DNA of 64,000 nt from Cupriavidus malaysiensis (lineage in GTDB: Bacteria; Pseudomonadota; Gammaproteobacteria; Burkholderiales; Burkholderiaceae): assembly GCF_001854325.1 (NCBI RefSeq), contig NZ_CP017754.1, positions 3,596,001-3,660,000 of the forward strand, in the 5' to 3' direction. Below, piece after piece: positions 28,070-39,932 of the stretch. Each line of letters begins with the position of its first letter. Positions within the stretch are counted from its first letter, which is position 1. Under the pieces are notes generated by a model. The model was not told the origin of the DNA, searched no databases, and saw only the letters and a list, made by a program, of their open reading frames with translations. The position numbers and the translations under genes were made by a program.

Positions 28070-29293
28070 ATGCTGCACACGGATGACAGGAACATTGCCG
28101 CGCTGGCCGCCGCCGGCGAGCGGGAAGCCGGCCCGTTCGCCGTCGCGCTGGCGGGACTGGTGGCATTGGCGGTGGCGATGGGCGTGGGCCGCTTCGCCTT
28201 CACACCGCTGCTGCCGATGATGCTGCACGACGGCAGCGTCAGCCTGGCGGGCGGTGGCTGGCTGGCCACCTGGAACTACATCGGCTATTTCGCCGGCGCC
28301 CTCGCCTGCCTCTTCATCCGCCCCGATGCGGCGCGCATGGTGCGCCTCGGCCTGGCGCTGACCGTGCTGCTCACCTTCGCCATGGCCGCGCCCGGCGGCA
28401 TGACGGCCTGGTCCGTCTGGCGCGGCATGGCCGGCATCGCCAGCGCGCTGGTGATGGTGTACACCGCCGGCTGGTGCCTGCACCGCCTGGCCGAACTCGG
28501 ACAGCCGGCGCTGGCCGGTCTGATCTTCTGCGGCCCCGGCCTGGGCATCGTCGTCACCGGGGTGTCGGCCTTCGGCATGGTCGCCGCAGGCTGGCAGGCA
28601 AACTGGGGCTGGCTGGCCTTCGGCGCCCTGGGCCTGCTGCTGACGGCCCTGGTCTGGCACGTGTTCACCCCCGAGGCCCGCGCCGCCAGCGAGGGCGCCC
28701 GCGCGGCCGCCCCGGACAGCGCGCCGCGCCTGGACGGCGGTACCTGGGCCCTGACCTTCGCCTACGGGCTGGCCGGCTTCGGCTACATCATCACCGCCAC
28801 CTTCCTGCCGGTGATCGCGCGCCAGGCCATGCCGGGCTCGGTCTGGGCGGACCTGTTCTGGCCGGTGTTCGGCGTCGGCGTGACGGTGGGCGCGCTGCTG
28901 GCCACCCGGGTCGGCATTGCCCATGACAACCGGCGCCTGCTGGTGCTGACCTACGCGGTGCAGGCGCTGGGCGTGGCCATCGCGGTGGTCTGGCCCACGG
29001 TGGCGGGCTTCGCCCTGAGCAGCCTGCTGGCCGGGCTGCCCTTCACCGCCCTGGTCTCCTTCGCCATGCGCGAGGCGCGCCGGCTGTGGGGCGGGCAGGC
29101 CGCGCGCCTGATGGGGCTGATGACCGCCTCCTACGGGCTCGGCCAGATCGCCGGACCGCCGCTGGCGACGGCGCTGGTGGCCCGCGGCGGCGGCTTCGCC
29201 TCGTCGTTGTCGGCGGCCGCCGGCGCGCTCGTGCTGGGCGCGCTGATCTTCGCCTGCATGCTGCGGGTCCTGCCGTTGCCGTCGGCACGCTAG
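28070..29293 (+). CDS. YbfB/YjiJ family MFS transporter
   Basis: 407 aa with about twelve membrane segments. The conserved GVGRFAFTPLLPMM after the first helix is the YbfB/YjiJ hallmark. The substrate is unknown; most relatives are thought to be exporters. The start is ATG 28070. The N-terminal 20 residues before the first helix are hydrophilic. It diverges from the LysR gene at 26986-27864, which probably regulates it, and is followed 100 bp on by the class II aldolase gene. Confidence 0.9.
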   Translation: MLHTDDRNIAALAAAGEREAGPFAVALAGLVALAVAMGVGRFAFTPLLPMMLHDGSVSLAGGGWLATWNYIGYFAGALACLFIRPDAARMVRLGLALTVLLTFAMAAPGGMTAWSVWRGMAGIASALVMVYTAGWCLHRLAELGQPALAGLIFCGPGLGIVVTGVSAFGMVAAGWQANWGWLAFGALGLLLTALVWHVFTPEARAASEGARAAAPDSAPRLDGGTWALTFAYGLAGFGYIITATFLPVIARQAMPGSVWADLFWPVFGVGVTVGALLATRVGIAHDNRRLLVLTYAVQALGVAIAVVWPTVAGFALSSLLAGLPFTALVSFAMREARRLWGGQAARLMGLMTASYGLGQIAGPPLATALVARGGGFASSLSAAAGALVLGALIFACMLRVLPLPSAR

Positions 29294-29393
29294 CGCGTTC
29301 TGCCCGCGCGGCGCAAGGGCGGGGACTGCGCTACAGTATCGCCTTCGCCGCCGCCGCGGTACCGCGGCCGGCGTGCTGCCGGAGCGATACGCC

Positions 29394-30167
29394 ATGTCCT
29401 TTGCCTTGCAGCCCGCGCGCGCCGCGGGCGCCGCCCTGCCTGCCACGCCCGAGGAATGGCGCGTGCGCGTCGACCTTGCCGCCGCCTACCGGCTGGCCGC
29501 GCTGCAAGGCTGGGACGACCTGATCTACACCCATCTCTCGGCCACGGTACCGGGCGAGCCTGGCCACTTCCTCATCAATCCCTTCGGCTTCGCCTTCGAC
29601 GAGATCCGCGCCAGCGACCTGGTCAAGATCAACGGCCGCGGCGAGGTGGTGGGCGAGAGCCGCCATCCGGTCAACGTGACCGGCTTCGCGCTGCACGCCG
29701 CGGTGCACGCGGCGCGCGCCGATGCCCACTGCGTCATGCACCTGCACAACACCGCCGGCGTGGCGGTCTCGGCCCAGGCCGGCGGCCTGCTGCCGCTGTC
29801 GCAGCACGCCATGCGCTTCCATGGCCGGCTCGGCTACCACGACTACGAGGGGCTGGCCTTCACGCCCGCCGAGGGCAGCCGCCTGACCGTCTCCCTGGGC
29901 GGCCATCCGGCCATGCTGCTGCGCAACCATGGCACGCTGACGGTGGGCCGCACCGTGGCCGAAGCCTATGTGCTGATGGCCACCCTGATCAAGGCCTGCG
30001 AAATCCAGATCGGCGCGCAGGCCGGCGGCGCGGTGGTGGCGGTACCCGAGCCGGTCGCCTCCAGGACGTCGGCGCAACTGCATGACGACGGCGCCGTCGA
30101 GGGCGAACTCGAATGGCCCGCGCTGCTGCGCAAACTCGATAGAATCGACGCTGGCTACAGGGACTGA
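29394..30167 (+). CDS. Class II aldolase/adducin family protein
   Basis: 257 aa. The AraD/FucA fold shows zinc ligands in MHLHNTAG (H-x-H) and RNHGTLTVG, the standard class II sugar-phosphate aldolase or epimerase set. DDLIYTHLSATVPGEPGHFL is the conserved N-terminal segment of the subgroup without a defined substrate. ATG 29394 is preferred over an upstream ATG at 29373 because GGAG lies about 10 bp before it. The tautomerase gene follows 75 bp downstream. Confidence 0.9.
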   Translation: MSFALQPARAAGAALPATPEEWRVRVDLAAAYRLAALQGWDDLIYTHLSATVPGEPGHFLINPFGFAFDEIRASDLVKINGRGEVVGESRHPVNVTGFALHAAVHAARADAHCVMHLHNTAGVAVSAQAGGLLPLSQHAMRFHGRLGYHDYEGLAFTPAEGSRLTVSLGGHPAMLLRNHGTLTVGRTVAEAYVLMATLIKACEIQIGAQAGGAVVAVPEPVASRTSAQLHDDGAVEGELEWPALLRKLDRIDAGYRD

Positions 30168-30242
30168 ACCGCCCTGGCCGGAGACAAGCAACCCGGCGGC
30201 GGCATGCATGCCACCCCGCCGGATCAATGGAGCTAACAAGCC

Positions 30243-30431
30243 ATGCCGACTTACCACGTGGAACTGTTCGAGGGCCGCACCATCGAGCAGAAGCGCAAAC
30301 TGGTGGAAGAAGTGACCCGCGTGACCTGCGAGACGCTGGGCTGCGCGCCCGGCGCCGTGGACATCATCATCACCGACGTCAAGCGCGAGAACTGGGCCAC
30401 CGGCGGCGAACTCTGGGCCGACAAGAAGTAG
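30243..30431 (+). CDS. 4-oxalocrotonate tautomerase family protein
   Basis: 62 aa, the typical size of the monomer that assembles into hexamers. After Met removal the N-terminal Pro (MPTYHVELFEGRT) is the catalytic base of the tautomerase superfamily. QKRKLVEEVTRVTCETLG is the conserved helix. The conserved Arg corresponding to R39 of classic 4-OT is not obvious in the APGAVDIIITDVKREN region, so the true reaction is uncertain. It sits between an aldolase and a threonine aldolase. Confidence 0.88.
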   Translation: MPTYHVELFEGRTIEQKRKLVEEVTRVTCETLGCAPGAVDIIITDVKRENWATGGELWADKK

Positions 30432-30514
30432 CCGGGCCGCGGCGGAAACGCCCCACCCCCCGTCCCCGGGGCCGCCTGCGGCGGCCCTCGCCTCCCACAG
30501 CGCCACGGCCACCC

Positions 30515-31546
30515 ATGCAGCACTTCGCCTCAGACAACTACGCCGGCTTCTGCCCGGAATCGCTCAAGTACTTCCTCGAAGCCAACGGCAGCGGCCACGA
30601 GCAGGCCTACGGCGACGACACCTGGACGCAGAAGGTCTGCGACCGCATCCGCGACCTGTTCCAGACCGACTGCGAGGTCTTCTTCGTCTTCAACGGCACC
30701 GCCGCCAACTCGCTGGCCCTGGCCGCCCTGTGCCAGTCCTACCATTCGGTGATCTGCCATGAGCTGGCGCACATCGAGACCGACGAATGCGGCGGTCCGG
30801 AGTTTTTCTCCAACGGTTCGAAGCTGCTGACCGCGCCGGGACCCGACGGCAAGCTGACGCCGGACGCGGTGGAGGCGCTGGTCACACGCCGCAGCGACAT
30901 CCACTACCCCAAGCCCAAGGTGGTCTCGCTGACGCAGTCGAGCGAGGTCGGCACCGTCTACAGCGTGGAGGAAGTGCGCGCCATCGCCGCCATCGCCAAG
31001 CGGCGCCAGCTGCGCGTGCATATGGACGGCGCGCGCTTCGCCAACGCCGTGGCCTCGCTGGGCTGCCATCCGTCCGAGGTGACCTGGCGCGCCGGCGTCG
31101 ACGTGCTGTGCTTCGGCGGCACCAAGAACGGCCTGCCGGTCGGCGAGGCGGTGGTCTTCTTCGACCGCCGGCTGGCCGAGGACTTCGCCTACCGCGTCAA
31201 GCAGGCCGGCCAGCTCGCCTCGAAGATGCGCTTCATCTCGGCGCCCTGGCTGGGGCTGCTGGAGAACGACGTGTGGCTGGCCAATGCGCGCCACGCCAAC
31301 GCCATGGCGCAACTGCTGCATGAGCGCATCGCCGCCATCCCGGGCGTGCGCATCATGTTCCCCACACAGTCCAACGCGGTCTTCGCCGAACTGCCGCTGC
31401 CGGCGATCGAGACGCTGCGTGCCAAGGGCTGGCGCTTCTATACCTTCATCGGTGCCGGCGGCTGCCGCTTCATGTGCTCCTGGGACCTGCAGCCGGAGAC
31501 CGTGGAAGCGCTAGCGCGCGACATGCGCGCCGCCTGCGGCGCCTGA
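30515..31546 (+). CDS. Low-specificity L-threonine aldolase / beta-eliminating lyase family
   Basis: 343 aa PLP enzyme of fold type I. It is predicted to cleave L-threonine or allo-threonine to glycine and acetaldehyde. The PLP lysine is in FGGTKNGLPVGE and the PLP-phosphate region in FNGTAANSLALAAL. HMDGARFANAVASLG contains the Asp that binds the pyridine nitrogen. The start is ATG 30515 (MQHFASDNYAGFCPESLKYF); the frame extends upstream over the tautomerase gene and is not coding there. Confidence 0.9.
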   Translation: MQHFASDNYAGFCPESLKYFLEANGSGHEQAYGDDTWTQKVCDRIRDLFQTDCEVFFVFNGTAANSLALAALCQSYHSVICHELAHIETDECGGPEFFSNGSKLLTAPGPDGKLTPDAVEALVTRRSDIHYPKPKVVSLTQSSEVGTVYSVEEVRAIAAIAKRRQLRVHMDGARFANAVASLGCHPSEVTWRAGVDVLCFGGTKNGLPVGEAVVFFDRRLAEDFAYRVKQAGQLASKMRFISAPWLGLLENDVWLANARHANAMAQLLHERIAAIPGVRIMFPTQSNAVFAELPLPAIETLRAKGWRFYTFIGAGGCRFMCSWDLQPETVEALARDMRAACGA

Positions 31547-31629
31547 AGCCGGCGGCGGGCGGCACCGGCAGCGGAACGCAGCCCGCAAACCCAACGATAC
31601 GAGACAAGAACAGACCGGAGAGTCAAGCC

Positions 31630-32205
31630 ATGCAAGCCTATCGATTCTGCCCGCAATGCGGCGCCCCCCTGCAACTGCTGCCCCTGTCGGGCCGCGAGCG
31701 CTATGCCTGCATCGAGCACGGATGCGGATTCGTGCACTGGAACAACCCGCTGCCCGTGCTGGCGGCCGTGGTCGAATACGAAGACAAGCTGCTGCTGGCG
31801 CGCAACGCGGCCTGGCCGGAGAAGATGTTCGCACTGGTGACCGGCTTCCTGGAGCGCGACGAAACGCCCGAGGAAGGCGTGGCACGCGAGCTCAAGGAGG
31901 AGACCAACCTCGACGCCCAGGGCGTGTCGCTGATCGGTGTCTACGAGTTCATGCGCAAGAACGAGCTGATCATCGCCTACCACGTGCAGGCCACGGGCAC
32001 GGTGGCCCTGTCCGAGGAACTGGCCGAATACAAGCTGGTGGCACCGGAAGACATGCGCATCTGGAGCGCCGGCACCGGTTTCGCCGTGGCCGATTTCCTG
32101 GCCCGGCGCGGCTATCCGGTGCGCTTCTTCGATCGCCAGACCGGCGCGGACATCCCCGACCCGCGCCTGCGCGGCGGCGACGCTTCGCTACAATACCGGC
32201 TGTAG
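31630..32205 (+). CDS. Nudix hydrolase with N-terminal zinc ribbon
   Basis: 191 aa. An N-terminal zinc ribbon (C7, C10, C27, C32) is followed by the Nudix fold. The Nudix box at about 72-94 reads GFLERDETPEEGVARELKEE and ends in Thr where the consensus has Gly. NADH pyrophosphatases (NudC) share this layout, but the protein is shorter and the NudC SQPWPFPxS motif is absent, so the substrate is open. The start is ATG 31630. TusA is encoded 40 bp downstream and probably co-transcribed. Confidence 0.88.
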   Translation: MQAYRFCPQCGAPLQLLPLSGRERYACIEHGCGFVHWNNPLPVLAAVVEYEDKLLLARNAAWPEKMFALVTGFLERDETPEEGVARELKEETNLDAQGVSLIGVYEFMRKNELIIAYHVQATGTVALSEELAEYKLVAPEDMRIWSAGTGFAVADFLARRGYPVRFFDRQTGADIPDPRLRGGDASLQYRL

Positions 32206-32245
32206 AACGATCGACATCGCAAGCGAAGCTGAGAGGAAGAGAGGA

Positions 32246-32473
32246 ATGGAGTTCCAGAAAGAAGTGGATGCGCGCGGGCTGAACTGCCCGCTGCCGATCC
32301 TGCGGACCAAGAAGGCGCTGGCCGACATGGCCAGCGGCGAGGTGCTCAAGGTGCTGGCCACCGATCCGGGCGCCACGCGCGACTTCCAGGCCTTTGCCAA
32401 GCAGACCGGCAACGAGCTGCTGTCGCACCAGGAGGTCGACAAGGTCTTCGTGTTCTACATGCGCCGGCGCTGA
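32246..32473 (+). CDS. TusA-like sulfur carrier protein
   Basis: 75 aa. It carries the sulfur-accepting motif C14-P-L-P in DARGLNCPLPILRTKKAL, the signature of TusA/SirA-family proteins that relay persulfide sulfur. TusBCDE are not in the window, so the acceptor may be tRNA thiolation or another sulfur route. A strong AGGAAGAGAGGA ribosome-binding stretch precedes ATG 32246. It is last before a strong terminator. Confidence 0.92.
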   Translation: MEFQKEVDARGLNCPLPILRTKKALADMASGEVLKVLATDPGATRDFQAFAKQTGNELLSHQEVDKVFVFYMRRR

Positions 32474-32513
32474 GTCCGTCTGCGGCAACCGCCGCGCGGC
32501 CGGTCCCAAAGAC

Positions 32514-32539
32514 AAAGCCCCCGCGACGCGGGGGCTTTT
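32514..32539. terminator. Terminator after tusA, facing galU
   Basis: A perfect 11 bp stem (AAAGCCCCCGC / GCGGGGGCTTT) with a 3 nt loop and TTTTG tail on the plus strand, 41 bp after the tusA-like stop. The minus strand also ends in TTTG, so it can serve the converging galU gene as well. Confidence 0.92.
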
Positions 32540-32565
32540 GTTTCAGGGCCGGCGTACCTGGCGGC

Positions 32566-32595
32566 CTGCCGGTACCTGCCGGTACCTGCTGGTGG
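32566..32595. repeat. Three copies of a 10 bp repeat next to the galU stop
   Basis: CCTGCCGGTA occurs twice in tandem and a third time as CCTGCTGGTG, ending just outside the galU stop codon. No function is apparent. Confidence 0.6.
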
Positions 32596-33465
32596 CTACT
32601 GGCGGGCCTGCAGGTAGGCGCGGAAATCCGCCCCGACTTCGGCATGCTTGAGCGCGAACTCTACCGTGGCCTTCAGGTAGCCCAGCTTGCTGCCGCAGTC
32701 GTAGCGCACGCCGTTGTAGCGGTAGCCGAGCACCTGCTCGTGCGCCAGCAGGTGCTGGATCGCGTCGGTCAGCTGGTACTCGCCGCCGGCGCCCGGCTTC
32801 AGCTCGCGGATGTGCTCGAAGATGCGCGGCGTCAGGATATAGCGCCCGACCACACCCAGGTTGGAGGGTGCGTCCTCGGGTGCTGGCTTCTCGACGATGC
32901 CCGACATCTTGATCACCCGCTCATCCCACTCGCGGCCATCGATCACGCCATAGGAACGGCTCTGTTCCGGCGCGATCTCCTCGACGCCCAGCACCGAGCA
33001 GTTGTAGTGGTTGTACAGGTCCACCATCTGTTTCATCACCGGCGGATCGCCATCCAGCAGGTCGTCGGCCAGGATGATGGCAAAGGGCTCGTTGCCCACC
33101 AGCTTCTGCGCACACAAGACCGCATGGCCGAGGCCGAGCGCCTCCGGCTGGCGGACATAGAAGCACTCCACGTTGGCCGGCTTGATCGAGCGCACCACGT
33201 CGAGCAGCGCCTTCTTGTTCTTGGCCTCGAGCTCGGCCTCGAGCTCGTAGGCCTTGTCGAAGTGATCCTCGATGGCACGCTTGGAACGCCCGGTGACGAA
33301 AATCATCTCGGTGATGCCGGCGGCCATCGCCTCCTCGACCGCGTACTGGATCAAGGGCTTGTCCACCACTGGCAGCATTTCCTTCGGACTGGCCTTGGTG
33401 GCGGGCAGAAAGCGGGTTCCCAGCCCGGCTACCGGAAAGACTGCCTTGGTTACGCGGGTTTCCAT
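32596..33465 (-). CDS. galU: UTP-glucose-1-phosphate uridylyltransferase
   Basis: Makes UDP-glucose for exopolysaccharide, LPS and trehalose synthesis. 289 aa. The nucleotide-binding signature [20 protein letters not shown] is split by the start region. [19 protein letters not shown] and [12 protein letters not shown] are also visible, all typical of bacterial GalU. The start is ATG 33465 ([14 protein letters not shown]), after a GGAG ribosome-binding site. It lies 52 bp after valS on the same strand, likely co-transcribed. Confidence 0.96.
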   Translation of the reverse strand: METRVTKAVFPVAGLGTRFLPATKASPKEMLPVVDKPLIQYAVEEAMAAGITEMIFVTGRSKRAIEDHFDKAYELEAELEAKNKKALLDVVRSIKPANVECFYVRQPEALGLGHAVLCAQKLVGNEPFAIILADDLLDGDPPVMKQMVDLYNHYNCSVLGVEEIAPEQSRSYGVIDGREWDERVIKMSGIVEKPAPEDAPSNLGVVGRYILTPRIFEHIRELKPGAGGEYQLTDAIQHLLAHEQVLGYRYNGVRYDCGSKLGYLKATVEFALKHAEVGADFRAYLQARQ

Positions 33466-33517
33466 GTCAGAGACTCCTATTGTCGTATTGGGGCGCTGCT
33501 GACCTGCCAAGCACGGT

Positions 33518-36385
33518 TCATGCCGGCAAGCGCTGCAGCTGGTCCTGCAACTTGGCCAGGGTCTGCTCGAAGTCGGCCAGGCGCTGCTGCTCCTGGGCCA
33601 CGACGGCCGGCGGCGCCTTGGCGACAAAACTCTCGTTCGAGAGCTTGCCCCGGCACTTGCCGATCTCACCGCCGATGCGCTCGACCTCCTTGGCCAGGCG
33701 CGCCCGCTCGGCGGCGACGTCGATCTCGATCTTCAGCAGCAGACGATTGCCGCCGACGATGGCCACCGGTGCCCCCGCACCTTCGGCCATCAGTTCGCTC
33801 TCCTGTTCGAAGACGCGAACCTCGGAAAGTTTCGCCAGCGCCTTCACGTAGTCTGCCACGGACAGCAGGAAGGCACGATCGCCATGGGCGTACAGCGGGA
33901 TCCGCTGCGCCGGCGAGATGTTCATTTCACCGCGCAGGTTGCGGCAGGCATCGACCGCGGCCTTGAGCTGCGCCACCCACTGCTCCGCGTCCTCGTCGAT
34001 CTTGGCCAGCGCCGGCAGCGGATAGGCCTGGGTGGCGAGGCTCTCGCTGCCATCGCCCTTGGCGCGGCCGGCAAGCGGCGCCACCTTCTGCCACAGCTCC
34101 TCGGTGATGAAGGGGATGACCGGGTGGGCCAGGCGCAGCACCGTCTCCAGCACGCGCAGCAACGTGCGGCGCGTGGCGCGCTGCTGCGCCTCGCTGCCGT
34201 TCTGGATCTGCACCTTGGCCAGTTCCAGGTACCAGTCGCAGTACTCGTCCCAGACGAACTTGTAGATGGCACTGGCGATGTTGTCGAAGCGGTACTCGGC
34301 GAAGCCTTTCTCGACCTCGGCCTCCACGCGCTGCAGCAGCGAAACGATCCAGCGGTCGGCCTGCGAGAAATGCAGGTAGCCGTCGGGGCCGCAGTCGTTG
34401 CTGCACGGGCCGAGGCCGCAGTCATGGCCTTCGGTATTCATCAGCACGAAGCGGGTGGCGTTCCACAGCTTGTTGCAGAAGTTGCGGTAGCCCTCGCAGC
34501 GACCGGTGTCGAAGTTGATGTTGCGGCCCAGCGTGGCCAGCGAAGCGAAGGTGAAGCGCAGCGCATCGGCGCCGAAGGCCGGGATACCCTCGGGGAATTC
34601 CTTCTTGGTCTTGGCCTCGATCTTGGGCGCGTCCTTGGGGCGGCGCAGGCCGGTGGTGCGCTTCTTCAGCAGCGGCTCGAGCGCGATGCCGTCGATCAGG
34701 TCGACCGGATCCAGCGTGTTGCCCTCGGACTTGCTCATCTTCTTGCCTTCCGAATCGCGCACCAGGCCGTGCACGTAGACGGTATGGAAGGGCACCTTGC
34801 CGGTGAAGTGCTTGGTCATCATGACCATGCGCGCCACCCAGAAGAAGATGATGTCGTAGCCGGTGACCAGCACCGACGACGGCAGGAAGTGCTTCAGCTC
34901 GGGCGTCTGCTCGGGCCAGCCCAGCGAAGAGAACGGCACCAGCGCGGACGAGAACCAGGTGTCGAGCACATCGTCCTCGCGGCGCAGCGCGCCGTCGTAG
35001 CCGGCGGCGCGGGCCTTGGCCAGGGCCTCCTGCTCGTCGCGCGCCACGTAGCAGTTGCCGGCGCCGTCGTACCAGGCGGGGATCTGGTGGCCCCACCAGA
35101 GCTGGCGCGAGATGCACCAGTCCTGGATGTTCTCCAGCCACTGGTTGTAGGTGCTGTTCCAGTTCTCCGGCACCAGCTTGATCTCGCCGCTCTGCACCGC
35201 CTCCAGCGCGACCTCGGCGATCGAACGGCCCGGATGGAAGGTGCCCTCCGGCGCCGGCTTGCTCATTGCCACGAACCACTGGTCGGTCAGCATCGGCTCG
35301 ATCACGCTGCCGGTGCGCTCGCTGCGCGGCGTCATCAGCTTGTGCTTCTTGACCTCGGCCAGCAGGCCCTGCGCGTCGAGATCGGCAACGACGCGCTGGC
35401 GCGCCTCGAAGCGGTCGAGGCCGGCGTAGGCGGCAGGCGCGTCGGCCACCACCTTGGCATCCAGCGTCAGGATGGAGATCTGCGGCAGCTGGTGGCGCTG
35501 GCCCACGGCGTAGTCGTTGAAGTCGTGCGCGGGCGTGACCTTGACCACGCCGGTGCCGAACTCGCGGTCGACGTAGGCATCGGCGATCACCGGGATCTGG
35601 CGGCCGGTCAGCGGCAGGTGCACCGACTTGCCGATCAGGTGGGCATAGCGCTCATCCTCGGGGTGGACCATCACGGCGACGTCGCCAAGCATGGTCTCCG
35701 GACGGGTGGTGGCGACGGTCAGGTGGGTCAGGCCGGCCTTGGTATCCGCCTCCACCAGCGGGTAGCGGATATGCCACAGCGAACCCTCTTCCTCGACGCT
35801 GTCCACCTCCAGGTCCGACACCGCCGTGCCCAGCACCGGATCCCAGTTGACCAGGCGCTTGCCGCGATAGATCAGGCCCTGCTCGTGCAGGCGCACGAAG
35901 ACCTCGGTGACCGCCTTCGACATCTCCGGCGACATCGTGAAGTACTCGCGCGTCCAGTCGATCGAGGCGCCCATGCGGCGCACCTGGCGCGTGATGGTCG
36001 AGCCCGACTCCTCCTTCCACGCCCACACCTTCTCGGTGAACTTCTCGCGGCCCAGGTCATGGCGCGAGACGCCCTGCGCCTCGAGCTGGCGCTCGACCAC
36101 GATCTGCGTGGCGATGCCCGCGTGGTCCGTGCCCGGCACCCACAGCGTGTTGGCGCCCAGCATGCGCGCGTGCCGCGCCAGGCCATCCATGATGGTCTGG
36201 TTGAAGGCATGGCCCATGTGCAGCGTGCCGGTCACGTTCGGCGGCGGCAGCTGGATGGCGAAATCGGGCTTGGCCGGATCGAAGGTCGGCTGGGCGATGC
36301 CGCGCCGTTCCCACTCGGGGCCCCACTTGGCCTCGATGGCGGAGGGTTCGAAGCTCTTGGCGAGGGACTGGTCTTGGGAGGTCAT
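33518..36385 (-). CDS. valS: Valyl-tRNA synthetase
   Basis: Charges tRNA-Val. 955 aa, full length. The class I signatures are HMGH at 56-59 ([16 protein letters not shown]) and [10 protein letters not shown] near residue 550. The CP1 editing domain lies between about 180 and 390. The anticodon-binding domain follows, and a C-terminal coiled-coil arm ends the protein (from about 890, [20 protein letters not shown]). ATG 36385 ([14 protein letters not shown]) is preferred over longer in-frame readings upstream. A TATAAT box at 36466-36461 is a likely -10. It diverges from uvrD. Confidence 0.98.
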   Translation of the reverse strand: MTSQDQSLAKSFEPSAIEAKWGPEWERRGIAQPTFDPAKPDFAIQLPPPNVTGTLHMGHAFNQTIMDGLARHARMLGANTLWVPGTDHAGIATQIVVERQLEAQGVSRHDLGREKFTEKVWAWKEESGSTITRQVRRMGASIDWTREYFTMSPEMSKAVTEVFVRLHEQGLIYRGKRLVNWDPVLGTAVSDLEVDSVEEEGSLWHIRYPLVEADTKAGLTHLTVATTRPETMLGDVAVMVHPEDERYAHLIGKSVHLPLTGRQIPVIADAYVDREFGTGVVKVTPAHDFNDYAVGQRHQLPQISILTLDAKVVADAPAAYAGLDRFEARQRVVADLDAQGLLAEVKKHKLMTPRSERTGSVIEPMLTDQWFVAMSKPAPEGTFHPGRSIAEVALEAVQSGEIKLVPENWNSTYNQWLENIQDWCISRQLWWGHQIPAWYDGAGNCYVARDEQEALAKARAAGYDGALRREDDVLDTWFSSALVPFSSLGWPEQTPELKHFLPSSVLVTGYDIIFFWVARMVMMTKHFTGKVPFHTVYVHGLVRDSEGKKMSKSEGNTLDPVDLIDGIALEPLLKKRTTGLRRPKDAPKIEAKTKKEFPEGIPAFGADALRFTFASLATLGRNINFDTGRCEGYRNFCNKLWNATRFVLMNTEGHDCGLGPCSNDCGPDGYLHFSQADRWIVSLLQRVEAEVEKGFAEYRFDNIASAIYKFVWDEYCDWYLELAKVQIQNGSEAQQRATRRTLLRVLETVLRLAHPVIPFITEELWQKVAPLAGRAKGDGSESLATQAYPLPALAKIDEDAEQWVAQLKAAVDACRNLRGEMNISPAQRIPLYAHGDRAFLLSVADYVKALAKLSEVRVFEQESELMAEGAGAPVAIVGGNRLLLKIEIDVAAERARLAKEVERIGGEIGKCRGKLSNESFVAKAPPAVVAQEQQRLADFEQTLAKLQDQLQRLPA

Positions 36386-36460
36386 GCTCGGGTATCGATG
36401 ATTGCGTCGGATTCTGCGCCCCCGGGTCGGACAGGCTGGATGCGCCGGGGCAAACCACAA

Positions 36461-36466
36461 ATTATA
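36461..36466 (-). promoter_or_regulatory. Candidate -10 box of valS
   Basis: A perfect TATAAT on the minus strand, 75 bp before the valS ATG, in the divergent valS-uvrD spacer. No matching -35 was found. Confidence 0.42.
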
Positions 36467-36687
36467 GGGGAGCCGGCATGGCGGGTGCGCGAAATGGCCC
36501 GGCGGCCGGCATCCACGGCAACGCCAGGGCGCGAATCCGGAATCGATCCGAGCCGCATTGTGCACCTCGAAAAGGGATGCAGGTGCCACTTTCCCCTACC
36601 TCCTGCGAGGGGATGCCGGACCCCGCACCCCGCCCCGGACGCGTCCGCGGCAGGCCTGCGCGTCCCGCCCCGGCGCAGGCCGCCCGG

Positions 36688-36693
36688 TATAAT
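36688..36693 (+). promoter_or_regulatory. Candidate -10 box of uvrD
   Basis: A perfect TATAAT 27 bp before the uvrD ATG, implying a leader of about 20 nt. No clear -35 and no CTGT-N8-ACAG LexA box is visible near it, although uvrD is SOS-induced in E. coli. Confidence 0.42.
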
Positions 36694-36720
36694 CCGCTGG
36701 CATTCCACAAGGCCCTCCCG

Positions 36721-39066
<2,346 letters not shown>

Positions 39067-39080
39067 TTGGGGATTGGGGC

Positions 39081-39246
39081 TTGGACCCGACTGCCGGCCG
39101 CTATCGGACTGCTTGAGGTGTCGCGCTTTGTCGAGCGGTGTTGGCGGTGTTGGCGGTTGCACCCAACGGCCGGCCGCTCTCGGATTGCTTGAGGTGTCGC
39201 ATTTTGTTGGTCGGCGTTGGCGGTTGGACCCAACGACCGTACGACA
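39081..39246 (+). repeat. Imperfect tandem repeat, about 70 bp unit
   Basis: Unit 1 is 39081-39156 and unit 2 is 39157-39223; a third, truncated unit begins at 39224. Shared blocks are TTGGACCC/TTGCACCC, GCCGGCCGCT, CGGAYTGCTTGAGGTGTCGC and TTGGCGGTTG. The units differ by a 9 bp internal duplication (GGTGTTGGC) in unit 1. Confidence 0.75.
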
Positions 39247-39269
39247 TCCCCCTGCGGGGGCTGCCGGTC

Positions 39270-39298
39270 ACTTTTCTTTGCGTTCTGCAAAGAAAAGT
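39270..39298. repeat. 12 bp hairpin element in the uvrD-alaS gap
   Basis: A perfect 12 bp inverted repeat (ACTTTTCTTTGC / GCAAAGAAAAGT) with a 5 nt loop, followed by AACCCAAAGAAAGC. A smaller CCCCC/GGGGG hairpin precedes it at 39248-39260. Similar A/T-stem, GC-flanked elements recur between genes in Burkholderiales and Xanthomonadales genomes. It could also terminate uvrD transcription about 200 bp past the gene. Confidence 0.65.
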
Positions 39299-39370
39299 AA
39301 CCCAAAGAAAGCAGACCCTGCCGGGGGCAGAGCAATCAGGCTCGCCGGCTTAGTCGCCGGCTGTGGTGGG

Positions 39371-39499
39371 CGTGGCGGCTCTGCTGGTCGCTGCCGTTCG
39401 CGTGGCGGGCCATCACGGCATTACGACCTTCCTGAGTTCTATTGCCTTGCCCCTGATGGCAGGCGGCCTTGGTAGTTCGACCATCTGCCGTTACCGGGG
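39371..39499 (+). repeat. Left copy of an inverted repeat pair
   Basis: Its first 26 bp (39371-39396) are the exact reverse complement of 39870-39895. Its last 50 bp (39450-39499) match the reverse complement of 39768-39816 with a few differences. The middle of about 53 bp has diverged. Confidence 0.75.
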
Positions 39500-39767
39500 A
39501 GGAGCGCCACTTCCTTGGCGGCGTGCGTGGTTGCATTGCAGGCCTGGGGCTCCCGTGCAAGCCGGGCAGCAAGCGTGATTGCCAGCAGGATCTCGACGAA
39601 GGAAGGCCCAGGGTGAAGTCCGCTCGGGCCCACCCATGAGGAGTGGCACTCCACGTCGACCACTTTGCGTTTCAATCGCCAGGAACCACAACAGCGCCCC
39701 TCACGCCAAACCGGGGGCCACTTCCCGGCAATAGGACCAGCGCCATTCAGTAGAGAGCGACCATCCG

Positions 39768-39895
39768 CCCCGGTATCGGCAGATGGTCGAACCACCTCGC
39801 CGCCCGCCATCAGGGGCCCACCATCCCTGCTCGCGACATCGGCAGCGCCGACCACGTCCGCACCGGCCGCGGCAGCGACCAGCAGAGCCGCCACG
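39768..39895 (-). repeat. Right copy of the inverted repeat pair
   Basis: An inverted, partly diverged copy of 39371-39499. The near-equal length (128 versus 129 bp) and conserved ends argue for one duplicated element rather than chance similarity. Confidence 0.75.
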
Positions 39896-39910
39896 CACGC
39901 CACAAAGCAC

Positions 39911-39932
39911 AAAGGGCGCCGAAGCGCCCTTT
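39911..39932 (-). terminator. Terminator after alaS
   Basis: A perfect 9 bp stem (AAAGGGCGC / GCGCCCTTT) with a 4 nt loop, 57 bp past the alaS stop. On the minus strand it is followed by GTGCTTTG. Confidence 0.78.

Noticed and set aside
36600..36720. A LexA box controlling uvrD, as in E. coli
   Set aside because: No CTGT-N8-ACAG match near the uvrD promoter candidate.
39336..39578. Short open frames in both directions inside the uvrD-alaS repeats
   Set aside because: No ribosome-binding sites, Arg/Pro/Gly-rich composition, and the frames overlap the inverted repeat copies. They are more likely non-coding repeat sequence.
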